NCBI GenBank assembly: GCA_015231995.1
Contig: JADGAO010000017.1
Span: forward strand, 1-24,075
Direction: 5' to 3'
Source of the DNA: Nitrospinota bacterium
Lineage (GTDB): Bacteria; Nitrospinota_A; UBA7883; JACRLM01
DNA length: 24,075 bases
In this document: positions 16,377-22,979 of the stretch, in pieces
Layout of the letters: each line of letters starts with the position of its first letter
Numbering within the stretch: the first letter of the stretch is position 1
Position numbers and translations under genes: made by a program
The notes under the pieces: generated by a model
The model's database searches: none
What the model was told of the DNA's origin: nothing
What the model saw: only the letters and a program-made list of their open reading frames with translations

Positions 16377-16514
16377 TTATTTCTTGGCGGCTTTCTTAGC
16401 GGGTTTAGCCGCCGCTTTCTTGGCGGGCTTAGCCGCCGCTTTCTTGGCAGGTTTAGCCGCCGCTTTCTTGGCAGGTTTAGCCGCCGCTTTTTTAGCAGGT
16501 TTCTTGGTCGCCAT
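16377..16514 (-). CDS. Nested histone-H1-like basic protein (45 residues, internal start)
   Basis: An in-frame ATG at 16514 is preceded on the minus strand by AAAAAAGGAG six bases away, an ideal ribosome site far better than chance within a coding region. The product begins MATKKPAKK and consists of about five copies of an eight-residue Lys/Ala/Pro unit, ending AAKK. It is entirely basic, without acidic or aromatic residues. Such peptides resemble the C-terminal domain of histone H1 and bacterial H1 homologues that bind DNA nonspecifically. It shares its stop with the 158-residue ORF. Whether one or both forms are made is not shown by sequence. Confidence 0.65.
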   Translation of the reverse strand: MATKKPAKKAAAKPAKKAAAKPAKKAAAKPAKKAAAKPAKKAAKK

Positions 16515-16853
16515 TACTTTCTCCTTTTTTCTGTTTTTAGTAGCTACTGATGATTTCCTAACCTCGGAAACCTTAATATCCCATGTTGAAAACACGGGAT
16601 ACATTTGAACCAATTGGTTGATGAGCGTCGCAAGCTTGTAAGTCGTCGCAAGGATGAGCCTGCCGCCGGAATGCATGTCCACGCCTTCCTGTCCCGGTTC
16701 GAGCCGGGCGGTGGCGATGGACTCGTGAAAGCCTTCAAGGTTAATGCCCGCATATTTCGAGTAAAGAATCAACTCGGACAAGTGCTCCTTAAGCTCCCTG
16801 TCGAGATAACGGGGATTCTTTAGCTCAAGTCTTACGCTGGTGGACCCCTTCAA
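16377..16853 (-). CDS. Hypothetical protein with a histone-H1-like Lys/Ala/Pro repeat tail
   Basis: A 158-residue ORF. Residues 1-113 form a mixed domain I do not recognise (leucine-rich, predicted alpha/beta, with RLEPGQEGVDMHSGGRLIL in the middle). Residues 114-158 are an extremely basic tail of PAKKAAAK repeats like bacterial H1-type DNA-binding proteins. The start is a TTG at 16853 supported by GAGGAG at eight-base spacing; no ATG lies nearby in frame. The tail has its own excellent internal ribosome site and ATG (next entry), so the true arrangement may be two proteins sharing one frame, or a fusion after loss of a stop codon between two genes. A role in nucleoid binding is inferred only from the tail. 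Terminator and promoter are both clear for this unit. Confidence 0.7.
   Translation of the reverse strand: MKGSTSVRLELKNPRYLDRELKEHLSELILYSKYAGINLEGFHESIATARLEPGQEGVDMHSGGRLILATTYKLATLINQLVQMYPVFSTWDIKVSEVRKSSVATKNRKKEKVMATKKPAKKAAAKPAKKAAAKPAKKAAAKPAKKAAAKPAKKAAKK
16391..16486 (-). repeat. Four tandem 24-bp coding repeats (plus a degenerate fifth)
   Basis: Units 16391-16414, 16415-16438, 16439-16462 and 16463-16486 differ at only a few positions; the last two are identical. 16487-16510 is a degenerate copy. Each encodes eight residues of the Lys/Ala/Pro tail. The near-identity at DNA level implies recent expansion or homogenisation, and copy number is likely to vary between strains. Confidence 0.9.
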
Positions 16854-16954
16854 GTTCTAGTCTCCTCAGACTATGCCGCCATTATGCAATAGTTATGTGC
16901 TAACTTGGCCGAACTGCTACCCTGTTAATGCTTTCTACTTCCTAAAGTGAAACT

Positions 16955-16982
16955 ATTGTAGTCTATTTACAGACAATTTCAA
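16955..16982 (-). promoter_or_regulatory. Candidate sigma70 promoter of the H1-like gene
   Basis: On the minus strand TTGAAA (16982-16977) and TACAAT (16960-16955) are 16 bases apart, each one mismatch from consensus. Transcription would start near 16948, leaving about 95 bases before the TTG start. It sits in the AT-rich part of the 369-base gap between this gene and the divergent cytidylyltransferase. Confidence 0.5.
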
Positions 16983-17011
16983 CTAATATTTTAAAATTAA
17001 ATGAAATTTCT

Positions 17012-17039
17012 TTGGAGAAAGAAAAAAAGAATTTAAAAT
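17012..17039 (+). promoter_or_regulatory. Candidate sigma70 promoter of the SpsF-like gene
   Basis: TTGGAG (17012-17017) and TAAAAT (17034-17039) are separated by 16 A-rich bases. Transcription would start near 17046 and give a leader of about 177 bases with strong secondary structure (next entry). Confidence 0.4.
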
Positions 17040-17130
17040 ACTTTTGCGGATTAATCTTTCAACTTTCGGGCTGGTTTTAGTCTTAATCCTTTAATCAGGC
17101 TGTTTTTGACCGCATGGTAATAAAAGGTAC

Positions 17131-17196
17131 GGCAAAGCTTATGATGGCCGCGTTTTATGGGCTTGCCGCAAAGCCGCGCCGGGGCCATAGCTTGCG
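17131..17196 (+). promoter_or_regulatory. Structured 5' leader of the SpsF-like gene, possible riboswitch
   Basis: Two stem-loops are visible. AAGCTTATGA (17135-17144) pairs with TTATGGGCTT (17155-17164) over ten positions including G-U pairs. CGCAAAGC (17167-17174) pairs with GCTTGCG (17190-17196) with one bulged A. The order GGCAAA, hairpin, CGCAAAGCC, hairpin, ATAGC recalls the cyclic-di-GMP-I (GEMM) riboswitch core. However, the GAAA tetraloop is missing and the second helix is short, so the assignment is weak. The leader ends 27 bases before the gene's ATG. Confidence 0.3.
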
Positions 17197-17222
17197 AAAA
17201 ATAATTTTGCGATGAGGTGGAA

Positions 17223-17975
17223 ATGAAAAGCGCGGTTGACGTAGAGGCGATCATACAGGCGAGGGTTGGCTCTACGCGCCTGCCGGAAAAAGTTTTTTTA
17301 AAAATCGGCCCCTCGACGATTCTTGAATGGGTGATCGAAAGATTGCGCGAAGTTGCGGCTGTGGAGCGGGTCGTTGTCGCGACAACGAATGCTTCGAGAG
17401 ACGACCTGATAGAGAAGATGGCGGAGAGGCTTGGCGTCGCTGTTTTTCGTGGAGAAGAAGACGACGTGTTGGACCGTTTTTACCGGACGCTTGAAACGTA
17501 TCCGGCTAAAACTATCGTCCGCGCCACTGCCGATAATCCTCTTCTCGACCCTGCCTCGCTGGAGATGATGATACGGGCGCACATCGCAGGCGGCCACGAT
17601 CACACCGGCGGGGGGGGCGTCATTCCGCTCGGACTCACCGCTGAAGTCGTCTCCTCATCGGCCATCAACATAGCCTGGCGGCAGACTATCGAAAAACCCC
17701 ATCGGGAGCATGTAACGCCGTACATATATACTCATCCCGAAATGTTCCGGCTGGCAAGCGTCCCGGTTTCCCCGAAAATTTCCGGCAGATATTACAGGTT
17801 CACCGTGGACACGGGGGAGGATTACAACCTGATGACGGCTATCCACGATCGGTTGAGCGTGAAGGGGCTAGCGTTTTGCGCGGAAGAAGCGGTGAGGTTG
17901 CTGGACGAAAACCCTGAGCTTGCAGTCATGAACGGAGGCGTTGTCCAGAAAGATTGGCGCAAGGAACTGAGTTGA
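17223..17975 (+). CDS. SpsF-like cytidylyltransferase family protein
   Basis: A 250-residue nucleotidyltransferase of the CMP-sugar synthetase family (SpsF / KdsB / NeuA fold). The N-terminal nucleotide-binding signature IIQARVGSTRLPEKVFLKIG (10-29) is intact. RATADNPLLDP (100-110) contributes the metal-binding Asp. Such proteins activate acidic sugars for cell-surface glycans or spore-coat-like polysaccharides, and the exact sugar is unknown. ATG 17223 has GAGG five bases upstream; an in-frame GTG two codons earlier lies inside the ribosome site and is rejected. No other glycan genes are beside it in this window, which is unusual because SpsF homologues normally sit in sugar clusters. Confidence 0.85.
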   Translation: MKSAVDVEAIIQARVGSTRLPEKVFLKIGPSTILEWVIERLREVAAVERVVVATTNASRDDLIEKMAERLGVAVFRGEEDDVLDRFYRTLETYPAKTIVRATADNPLLDPASLEMMIRAHIAGGHDHTGGGGVIPLGLTAEVVSSSAINIAWRQTIEKPHREHVTPYIYTHPEMFRLASVPVSPKISGRYYRFTVDTGEDYNLMTAIHDRLSVKGLAFCAEEAVRLLDENPELAVMNGGVVQKDWRKELS

Positions 17976-17998
17976 CTAAAACTTTCGAGATTCAGTTC
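17964..17998. terminator. Inverted repeat between convergent genes
   Basis: GAACTGA (17964-17970) and TCAGTTC (17992-17998) form a seven-bp stem with a 21-base loop that spans both the + strand stop at 17973 and the minus-strand stop at 17999-17997. It could terminate both transcripts, but there is no T-run, so support is weak. Confidence 0.25.
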
Positions 17999-18822
17999 AT
18001 CGCGTCCGCAATTTGCGCCACTGTCCGATCAGCCGTTCCAGGCCCGCCCCTGGGTCGTCTTCGCGCATCAGCCCCGACCCGATAAGGAATCCGTCAGCCC
18101 CTTCGGCTGAAATGCGTATCATATCTTCCGGCGACGAGATTCCGCTTTCGCTTACGACTATCGCCTCCCCCGCGATAAGCGGCGCAATGCGCCCGGTCGT
18201 CATCATATCAACGGAGAGTGTTGGCGAGCGGAAATCGCGGTTGTTGACGCCGACAAGCCGGGGCTTAAGTCCGCGCACGGATTCCCACTCCTGGCTGGAG
18301 TGAATCTCCACCAGCGGCTCAAGACCCAGTTCCACAGCGAAACGGTATAAATCCGCAAACCGTTCAGTGTCTTCGAAATTGACCGTCATCAAAAGTATCG
18401 CGTCGGCTCCAAGCGCGGCCGTTTCCGCCACCTGCCACCTGTCGAGTATGAAATCCTTCCGCAGAACCGGGATGGAGACGGCGGGGCGGAGGATAGGGAT
18501 ATACATCGGCGAGCCGCAGAAAAAACGGGACTCCGTGATTACGGAAAGCGCGGAGGCCCCGGCTTTCTCGTACCCAGCCGCTATGCGGGCCGGATGGAAA
18601 TCCGACGCCTTGAACATGGTTGAAGGCGAAGCCCGTTTGATCTCCGCGATAATACCCGGCTTATCGCCTTTGTTGGCGAGCGCGCCGTGAAGGGAACGGA
18701 AATCACCGCGCCGCCTTTCCGCGACTCCGTATCAGGTCGGCTTCCGAAACCAGTTTCCGGGCGTGGCGCGTCTCTTCCGTCTTATGGTCGAGGATAGCCT
18801 GAAGCACGGGGCTTATAGACAT
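17997..18822 (-). pseudogene. trpC: Indole-3-glycerol phosphate synthase, split by a one-base insertion
   Basis: TrpC closes the indole ring in tryptophan synthesis (CdRP to indole-3-glycerol phosphate). Minus-strand ATG 18822 follows an in-frame TAA directly, fixing the start. 39 normal residues follow (from MSISPVLQAILDHK) before a TGA at 18705-18703. The remaining 235 codons lie one frame over and begin DFRSLHGAL. They contain IIAEIKRASPS (catalytic Lys), VLRKDFILD, GVNNRDF, VSESGI and DGFLIGSGLM. One surplus base at about 18705-18708 (GCGCGGTGAT) explains the break; removing it gives the usual R-D-F junction and a complete protein of about 274 residues. All active-site residues survive, so sequencing error or a very recent mutation is likely. 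No other trp genes are nearby. Confidence 0.88.
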
Positions 18823-18920
18823 TTAAAAAAATCTTTCTCCGTCAAAAAAATAAATCGCATTAGCTAACACCGCTTCGCCGTTGACGCATTGAGCTGTCGT
18901 CCAAATGCTCGGCGTTGGTG

Positions 18921-19210
18921 TTCTTCACCCCGCCGTCCTAAAGAGACAATTTGCTAAGGGGAGTTTGATAAGCCAACGATTGGCTCCCTTACCCTCTCCC
19001 CGCCAACTTTGCGGGGAGAGGATGGCGCAAAGCGCCAGGTGAGGGGTTACAAGTAGCATCTCACGATATTGGCTATATGTATCTCACACTCAAAACACGG
19101 TTTGAAACCCTCACCCCACCCTCTCCCACGATAAGGCGCGGGAGAGGGGGTAGAGCAATTGGTCAACGGCTAACGCAAAGCCCTCCCTGCTAAGACGGCG
19201 GGGTGAATAA
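18921..19210. repeat. MITE-like element with terminal inverted repeats
   Basis: The ends are inverted repeats: 18921-18940 matches the complement of 19191-19210 at 18 of 20 positions, including 14 identical bases (TTCACCCCGCCGTC). Inside are two G+C-rich hairpins of opposite flanking polarity: CCTCTCCCCGC/GCGGGGAGAGG (18993-19003, 19011-19021) followed by TGAGGGG, and CCCTCACC followed by CCCTCTCCC/GGGAGAGGG (19119-19127, 19140-19148). There is no ORF. The 290-bp size, the ends and the overall palindromic symmetry suggest a non-autonomous transposable element. It occupies most of the 432-base gap between trpC and the malic enzyme gene; the rest of the gap shows no gene. Confidence 0.5.
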
Positions 19211-19220
19211 CACCCCGCCG
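19196..19220 (-). terminator. Perfect hairpin downstream of the malic enzyme gene
   Basis: CGGCGGGGTG (19196-19205) pairs perfectly with CACCCCGCCG (19211-19220) around AATAA, 35 bases after the minus-strand stop. Its position fits a terminator, but only a short T-containing stretch (TCTTA) follows. Its left arm is also part of the right end of the MITE-like element, so the hairpin may have been created by that insertion. Confidence 0.4.
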
Positions 19221-19254
19221 AGCATCTTGTTTGGAATCTGAAACCGATTCAAAC

Positions 19255-20974
19255 TCACCGCAGTTTCTTGTACGGCAGGTAAACCGGTTTCCATATGCCG
19301 CTTCGTATGACTTCATGTGGTGTTTTTCCGACGGGCGCCTCGGCCACTCCCTGCGACACCGCCTTCTCGAAAACCGACTCGGCGATTTCTATCGAAACTT
19401 TCTGCAAATCTTTTACCTTAGGATATACGCAGTGCGACTGGGCCGCGTCCGCAGGCATAAGCTCGGAGAGCCTGTAGGCGGCGGAGGTGAACATTTCGTC
19501 GGTGATGTTTTTCGCGCCGCTGGCTATGCAACCCAATCCAAGCCCGGGGAATACGAAAGCGTTGTTGCCCTGTCCTATCCGGTGCGTCCTGCCCTCGTAA
19601 TGGACAGGCGGGAAGGGGCTACCTGTGGCGACGATGGCCCTTCCATCGCTCCACTTTATAACGTCCGCCGGCTGGGCCTCCGCCTGGCTTGTGGGGTTGC
19701 TCATCGGGAATATGATGGGATTGGGCGCGTTGCGGGCCATCGCCTCTACTATCGGTTTCGTAAAACTTCCCGGCTGGCCCGACAGCCCAAGCAGAACAGT
19801 TACTTTGCCGTTGATAATGGCCTCTTCGAGCGAAATGCGCGAGGAGTTGGCGACTTTCCAATCCCGGACGACATCCCGCGAAGTGGCGAAACGCATTTTG
19901 TAATCTTCTTTGTCCGCCCGGTCGTCGGTTACAAGCCCTTTGCTGTCCACCACCAGGATGCGCCCTGCGGCCTCTTTTTCCGAAAGGCCTTCGTGGACAA
20001 GCCCGTTGAAAATCTGCCGTGCGACCCCTATCCCTCCGGCGCCCGCGCCGTAAATGAGGAACTTCTGCTCCGTAATCTCCGCGTCGGTTATTTTCATTGC
20101 GGAAATAATCCCCGCCAAGGCCACCGCGCCGGTGCCCTGCACGTCGTCGTTGAACGACAGCAGGTCGTCCCTGTAGTTGTCGAGGTTGTGGAACGCGTTG
20201 CCCTTGGAAAAATCCTCCCACTGCAGAAGGGCCTTGGGGAAATTGCGTTTAACGCCAGCGACGAACATCTTTATGAAGTCGTCGTACTCCGAGCCGGTGA
20301 GTCTGGCCTTGCGAAGGCCAAGGTACAGCGGGTCGGTGAGCAGGGCCTTGTTGTCCGTCCCAACATCCAGCGAAATCGGCAGGCATACCCACGGCGATAT
20401 CCCCGCGCCCAGCGTGTACAGCGACAACTTGCCGATAGGTATGTTCATCCCGCCCGAACCCTGGTCGCCGATACCGAGTATTCCCTGGTTGTCCGTGACC
20501 ACGATGATCTGCACCTCCTCGGCGGGAAAACGGGAGGCCTTCGGCCATGTTGGTCATCTTGTCCACGTTTTCCGTTGAGATGTACAAGCCCCTGGCGTGG
20601 CGGAAGATGTGGCTACCTTTCTGGCAAGCCTCGCCGACCGTGGGTGTGTATATGATCGGAACCATCTCCTCTAGGTGCGCGTTCAGCAGGCCGTAGAAAA
20701 GAGTTTCGTTCCTGTCCTGCAACGAGCGCAGGTGGATGTATTTTTCGATGTTCGTCGGTTTGGTCAGGTAGTTCTCGTACACCCGTATCATCTGCTCTTC
20801 GAGCGAGGCCACATGCGCAGGGAGAAGCCCCTCAAGCCCGAACTCGCGTCTTTCGTCTTCCGTGAACGCGGTGCCTTTGTTGAGGATGTGATGGAACAGA
20901 AGGTCGGTTCCGTGTTCGTCAACGGCAATGTACTTGTCGCCGTTCTTGTCCGTCATGATGCGGAAGTGGCTCAT
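19255..20974 (-). pseudogene. maeA: NAD-dependent malic enzyme, split by a one-base insertion
   Basis: Malic enzyme oxidatively decarboxylates malate to pyruvate and CO2. The N-terminal part (from MSHFRIMTDKNG) contains IIYTPTVGEACQ. The C-terminal part, in another frame, has VVTDNQGILGIGDQGSGGM, FNDDVQGTGAVALAGI, the nucleotide fold IYGAGAGGIGVARQI and FPMSNPTSQAEAQ. The frames meet at about 20524-20533, where AAAACGGG (TTTT then CCC on the coding strand) holds one base too many; removing one T gives a continuous protein of about 572 residues, normal for the long NAD-type family. ATG 20974 is chosen over an upstream extension because GGAGGGGG lies just before it. The domains are otherwise intact, so a homopolymer sequencing error is plausible. 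The coenzyme is inferred from family length. Confidence 0.9.
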
Positions 20975-21053
20975 ATCCCCCTCCAATAAAACAGGCGTTG
21001 GGTAATCGTTCGGCGCCTGCCGCGCCAATCGGACATGCGGCAAGCCATTACAC

Positions 21054-21083
21054 ACTATAATCCCGGGTCAAAAAAACTCTCAA
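21054..21083 (-). promoter_or_regulatory. Candidate promoter of the malic enzyme gene
   Basis: On the minus strand TTGAGA (21083-21078) and TATAGT (21059-21054) are 18 bases apart, each one mismatch from the sigma70 consensus. Transcription would start near 21047, 73 bases before the ATG. The 5' leader includes a GCCGC/GCGGC stem. Confidence 0.5.
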
Positions 21084-21186
21084 GCATTTTTTGCGTAGCG
21101 CCGATAAATTGGCATGGAATTAGAACGATTCCCTGCAATGGATTGTGGGGATAGTTCCTGCGAAACGCTAAGGAGGGCGTTTGATC

Positions 21187-21369
21187 ATGGATACTGTAAA
21201 TGCAACTAGTGGAAACGGAAGCACTGAGGCGCTAAGGGCGCATATCGTAAAACGGTTCCTGCCCAACCTTGGAAGCGGGATGAAACTTTTCGACGCGCCG
21301 ATGACCCCGGCGGGAAACTCCGTAATCAGGGCGCAGGCCAATAACGGCGGATTTTCGGCGGTGGCGTGA
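21187..21369 (+). CDS. Small hypothetical protein (60 residues)
   Basis: A short ORF preceded by a near-perfect ribosome site, AAGGAGG (21170-21176), with a TTG at 21181 and an ATG at 21187. ATG gives a 60-residue product; TTG would add two residues. The sequence has a Thr/Asn/Ser/Gly-rich start, then ALRAHIVKRFLPNLGSGMKL, a possible amphipathic helix, then a Pro/Asn/Gly-rich end finishing FSAVA. There is no signal peptide, membrane helix or cysteine, and I recognise no family. Its strong ribosome site and isolated position in front of a repeat cluster support a real gene, but no homology could be checked. Confidence 0.55.
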   Translation: MDTVNATSGNGSTEALRAHIVKRFLPNLGSGMKLFDAPMTPAGNSVIRAQANNGGFSAVA

Positions 21370-21460
21370 GAAAGGTGTGTTTTTATCTATTTCGGAGGTT
21401 GCGTAACGGCCGTAAGCGCATCCCCTATTGACAGCATATTCTCAAGTTTGAGCGCCCACG

Positions 21461-21644
21461 CTGTCATTCTACTTTGATCCTTCGGTCGAAGACTCCCTCA
21501 GGATGACAAGAACATTGTCATTCTGATCGAAGCGAAGAATCCATCAAATAGAATATTCGTTTTACTTTGATCCTTCAGTCGAGGACTCCTTCAGGATGAC
21601 AGAATAACAACGGTCGCAGAACCTCCATCAGGATGACAAGAAGC
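21461..21644. repeat. Cluster of dispersed palindromic repeats (copy 1)
   Basis: Three related segments ending in CAGGATGACA lie at 21473-21510, 21566-21601 and 21611-21640 (TTTGATCCTTCGGTCG... type). An inverted partner, TGTCATTCTGATCGAAGCG, starts at 21515. TGTCATTCTGA and TCAGGATGACA can pair, so each unit is an imperfect palindrome. The family reappears at 23693-23860. The 401-base gap between the 60-residue ORF and the YceI gene otherwise shows no gene. Confidence 0.8.
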
Positions 21645-21742
21645 CACAGAGGAATCTTTAAAACTCCCCGATGACTGAAGAACCGGTTGTGGGAATTGCC
21701 CGTCGGGGCGGATTGGGATATAAAGGATGTGCGTGGAGAAAT

Positions 21743-21748
21743 TATAAT
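21743..21748 (+). promoter_or_regulatory. Possible -10 box for the YceI gene
   Basis: A perfect TATAAT lies 22 bases upstream of ATG 21771. No convincing -35 box is found at normal spacing. A start of transcription near 21755 would favour ATG 21771 over the earlier in-frame ATG 21759. Confidence 0.3.
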
Positions 21749-21770
21749 CAGGAAAAAGATGGAGAATTAT

Positions 21771-22355
21771 ATGAGCAGGATCGTTTCCGCCCTTTGTTTG
21801 ACCGCCTTTTTTCTCGCCGCCTCCGCCAACGCCGAGACTTTCGACGTTGACCCGGTTCACTCCCGGATAGGGTTCGCCGTCAAACATATGGTTGTCAGCA
21901 CGGTGCAGGGGGAGTTTTTTAAATTTCAGGGGACGTTCGACCTGGACGATAAAGACTCGCTTGTCAAAACCGAGGCCACGATAGGCGTCGCAAGCATCAA
22001 CACCCGCGAGGAAAAAAGAGACGCCCATCTTAAAAGCCCCGATTTCTTCGACGCCGAAATGTTCCCGGACATAAAATTCGTTTCGCGCAAAGTGTCGGGG
22101 AAAAAGAGCAGATACTCGGTGATAGGCGACCTCACCATCAAGGGTGTGACCAAGCCTGTGGCTCTCTCCGGCCACATGAACGGCCCCATCAAGGACATGC
22201 AGGGCGTCAAGCGGGTCGGCTTTCGAGCGGAGGGTAAGATCAACAGGAAAGACTACGGTGTAAGTTTCCACAAGGTTCTGGAAGCCGGCGGCGGCCTGGT
22301 GGTTGACGACGAGGTGCAGATAATCCTCGACATCGAGGGCACACCGAAAAAATGA
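21771..22355 (+). CDS. YceI-family periplasmic protein
   Basis: A 194-residue secreted lipocalin-like protein of the YceI family, which binds isoprenoid-type lipids such as polyprenyl quinone precursors. Residues 1-21 form a clear Sec signal peptide (MSRIVSALCLTAFF..., cleavage after ANA). The mature part opens with ETFDVDPVHSRIGFAVKHM, the family hallmark. SPDFFDAEMFPDIKF, LTIKGVTKPV and NRKDYGVSF follow at expected places. ATG 21771 has GGAG at six bases and gives the clean signal peptide; ATG 21759 would add four residues. Function beyond lipid binding is unknown; a link with quinone metabolism is only suggested by the family. Confidence 0.93.
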   Translation: MSRIVSALCLTAFFLAASANAETFDVDPVHSRIGFAVKHMVVSTVQGEFFKFQGTFDLDDKDSLVKTEATIGVASINTREEKRDAHLKSPDFFDAEMFPDIKFVSRKVSGKKSRYSVIGDLTIKGVTKPVALSGHMNGPIKDMQGVKRVGFRAEGKINRKDYGVSFHKVLEAGGGLVVDDEVQIILDIEGTPKK

Positions 22356-22373
22356 CCCGTTCGCCCGACGGGT
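22355..22373 (+). terminator. Short hairpin after the YceI gene
   Basis: ACCCGT (22355-22360) pairs with ACGGGT (22368-22373) over a seven-base loop directly at the YceI stop codon. Only two T residues follow, so termination would be weak and read-through into the next gene, 47 bases after the stop, is likely. Confidence 0.25.
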
Positions 22374-22401
22374 TTGGCGCTAACCCGCCAGCGAGGTAGG
22401 T

Positions 22402-22971
22402 GTGCCGACGCCGTTGGGTCATTCGTTCATGGCCCTTGCCGTTATGGGGGCCACGCCTTTCGTTTCGCCGGTGAACGGCGCGCGCGAAAAGGCGTGGCTG
22501 GCCGTTTACTGTGTCGCCGTGGCGAACATGGCCGATCTGGACTTCATCTGGTGGAACGGCGCCGGTTTCACCGTATCGAGCATATTCCACCATGGAATAA
22601 CCCACTCGCTCGGTTTCGCGTTGATAGTGGCCGCCGTAGCCTACGCAGTGGCGCGTCTTAGGGGCAGGAAAGATTGTCTCCAACTCGCCATTCTGACCAC
22701 AGCGTTGTATTCAAGCCATGTGGTGGTTGATCTGCTCAACGAGGACAACTATTCCCAAAACGGCGTTGGCCTGCCCGCGTTGTGGCCGTTGACGGAGACT
22801 TATTTTATTTTCCCCATAATCCCCGGCGTTAACAGGGATAACCTGTTCACACTCGGCAACGCAAAGGCCGTGATGGTGGAGGTTCTGCTTTTTGGCGGGA
22901 TCATGATGGCGGTTTGGGGTTACAGATTTTGGAGGGACAGGGGAGTGGTAAGAGCCACCGCCAGGGAGTGA
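22402..22971 (+). CDS. Membrane-bound metal-dependent hydrolase (YdjM / DUF457 type)
   Basis: A 189-residue membrane protein with about four hydrophobic helices. Conserved polar residues sit in the family pattern: His7 (PLGHSF), Asp45 and Asp47 (MADLDFIWW), His63, His64 and His68 (FHHGITHS), and His106 with Asp110 (SSHVVVDLLNED). They probably bind metal at the membrane. The biochemical substrate of this family is not established. The start is a GTG at 22402 with GAGG five bases upstream; no in-frame ATG gives the conserved N-terminus. Its stop overlaps the start region of the endonuclease V gene, so the two are likely cotranscribed. Confidence 0.87.
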   Translation: MPTPLGHSFMALAVMGATPFVSPVNGAREKAWLAVYCVAVANMADLDFIWWNGAGFTVSSIFHHGITHSLGFALIVAAVAYAVARLRGRKDCLQLAILTTALYSSHVVVDLLNEDNYSQNGVGLPALWPLTETYFIFPIIPGVNRDNLFTLGNAKAVMVEVLLFGGIMMAVWGYRFWRDRGVVRATARE

Positions 22972-22979
22972 TGGTGGCG

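Noticed and set aside
16377..16520. Reading the 24-bp tandem repeats as a CRISPR array
   Set aside because: The units are directly adjacent without unique spacers and are in frame with a Lys/Ala/Pro-coding sequence.
17051..17254. A 67-codon minus-strand ORF with Cys/His residues (HHKLCRTFYYHAV) in the cytidylyltransferase leader
   Set aside because: There is no ribosome site; it overlaps the leader and start of the + strand gene, and the apparent pattern is explained by the hairpin-forming leader sequence.
19231..20655. A 474-codon + strand frame across the malic enzyme gene
   Set aside because: The minus strand encodes unmistakable malic enzyme motifs in both halves; the + strand translation has no family features.
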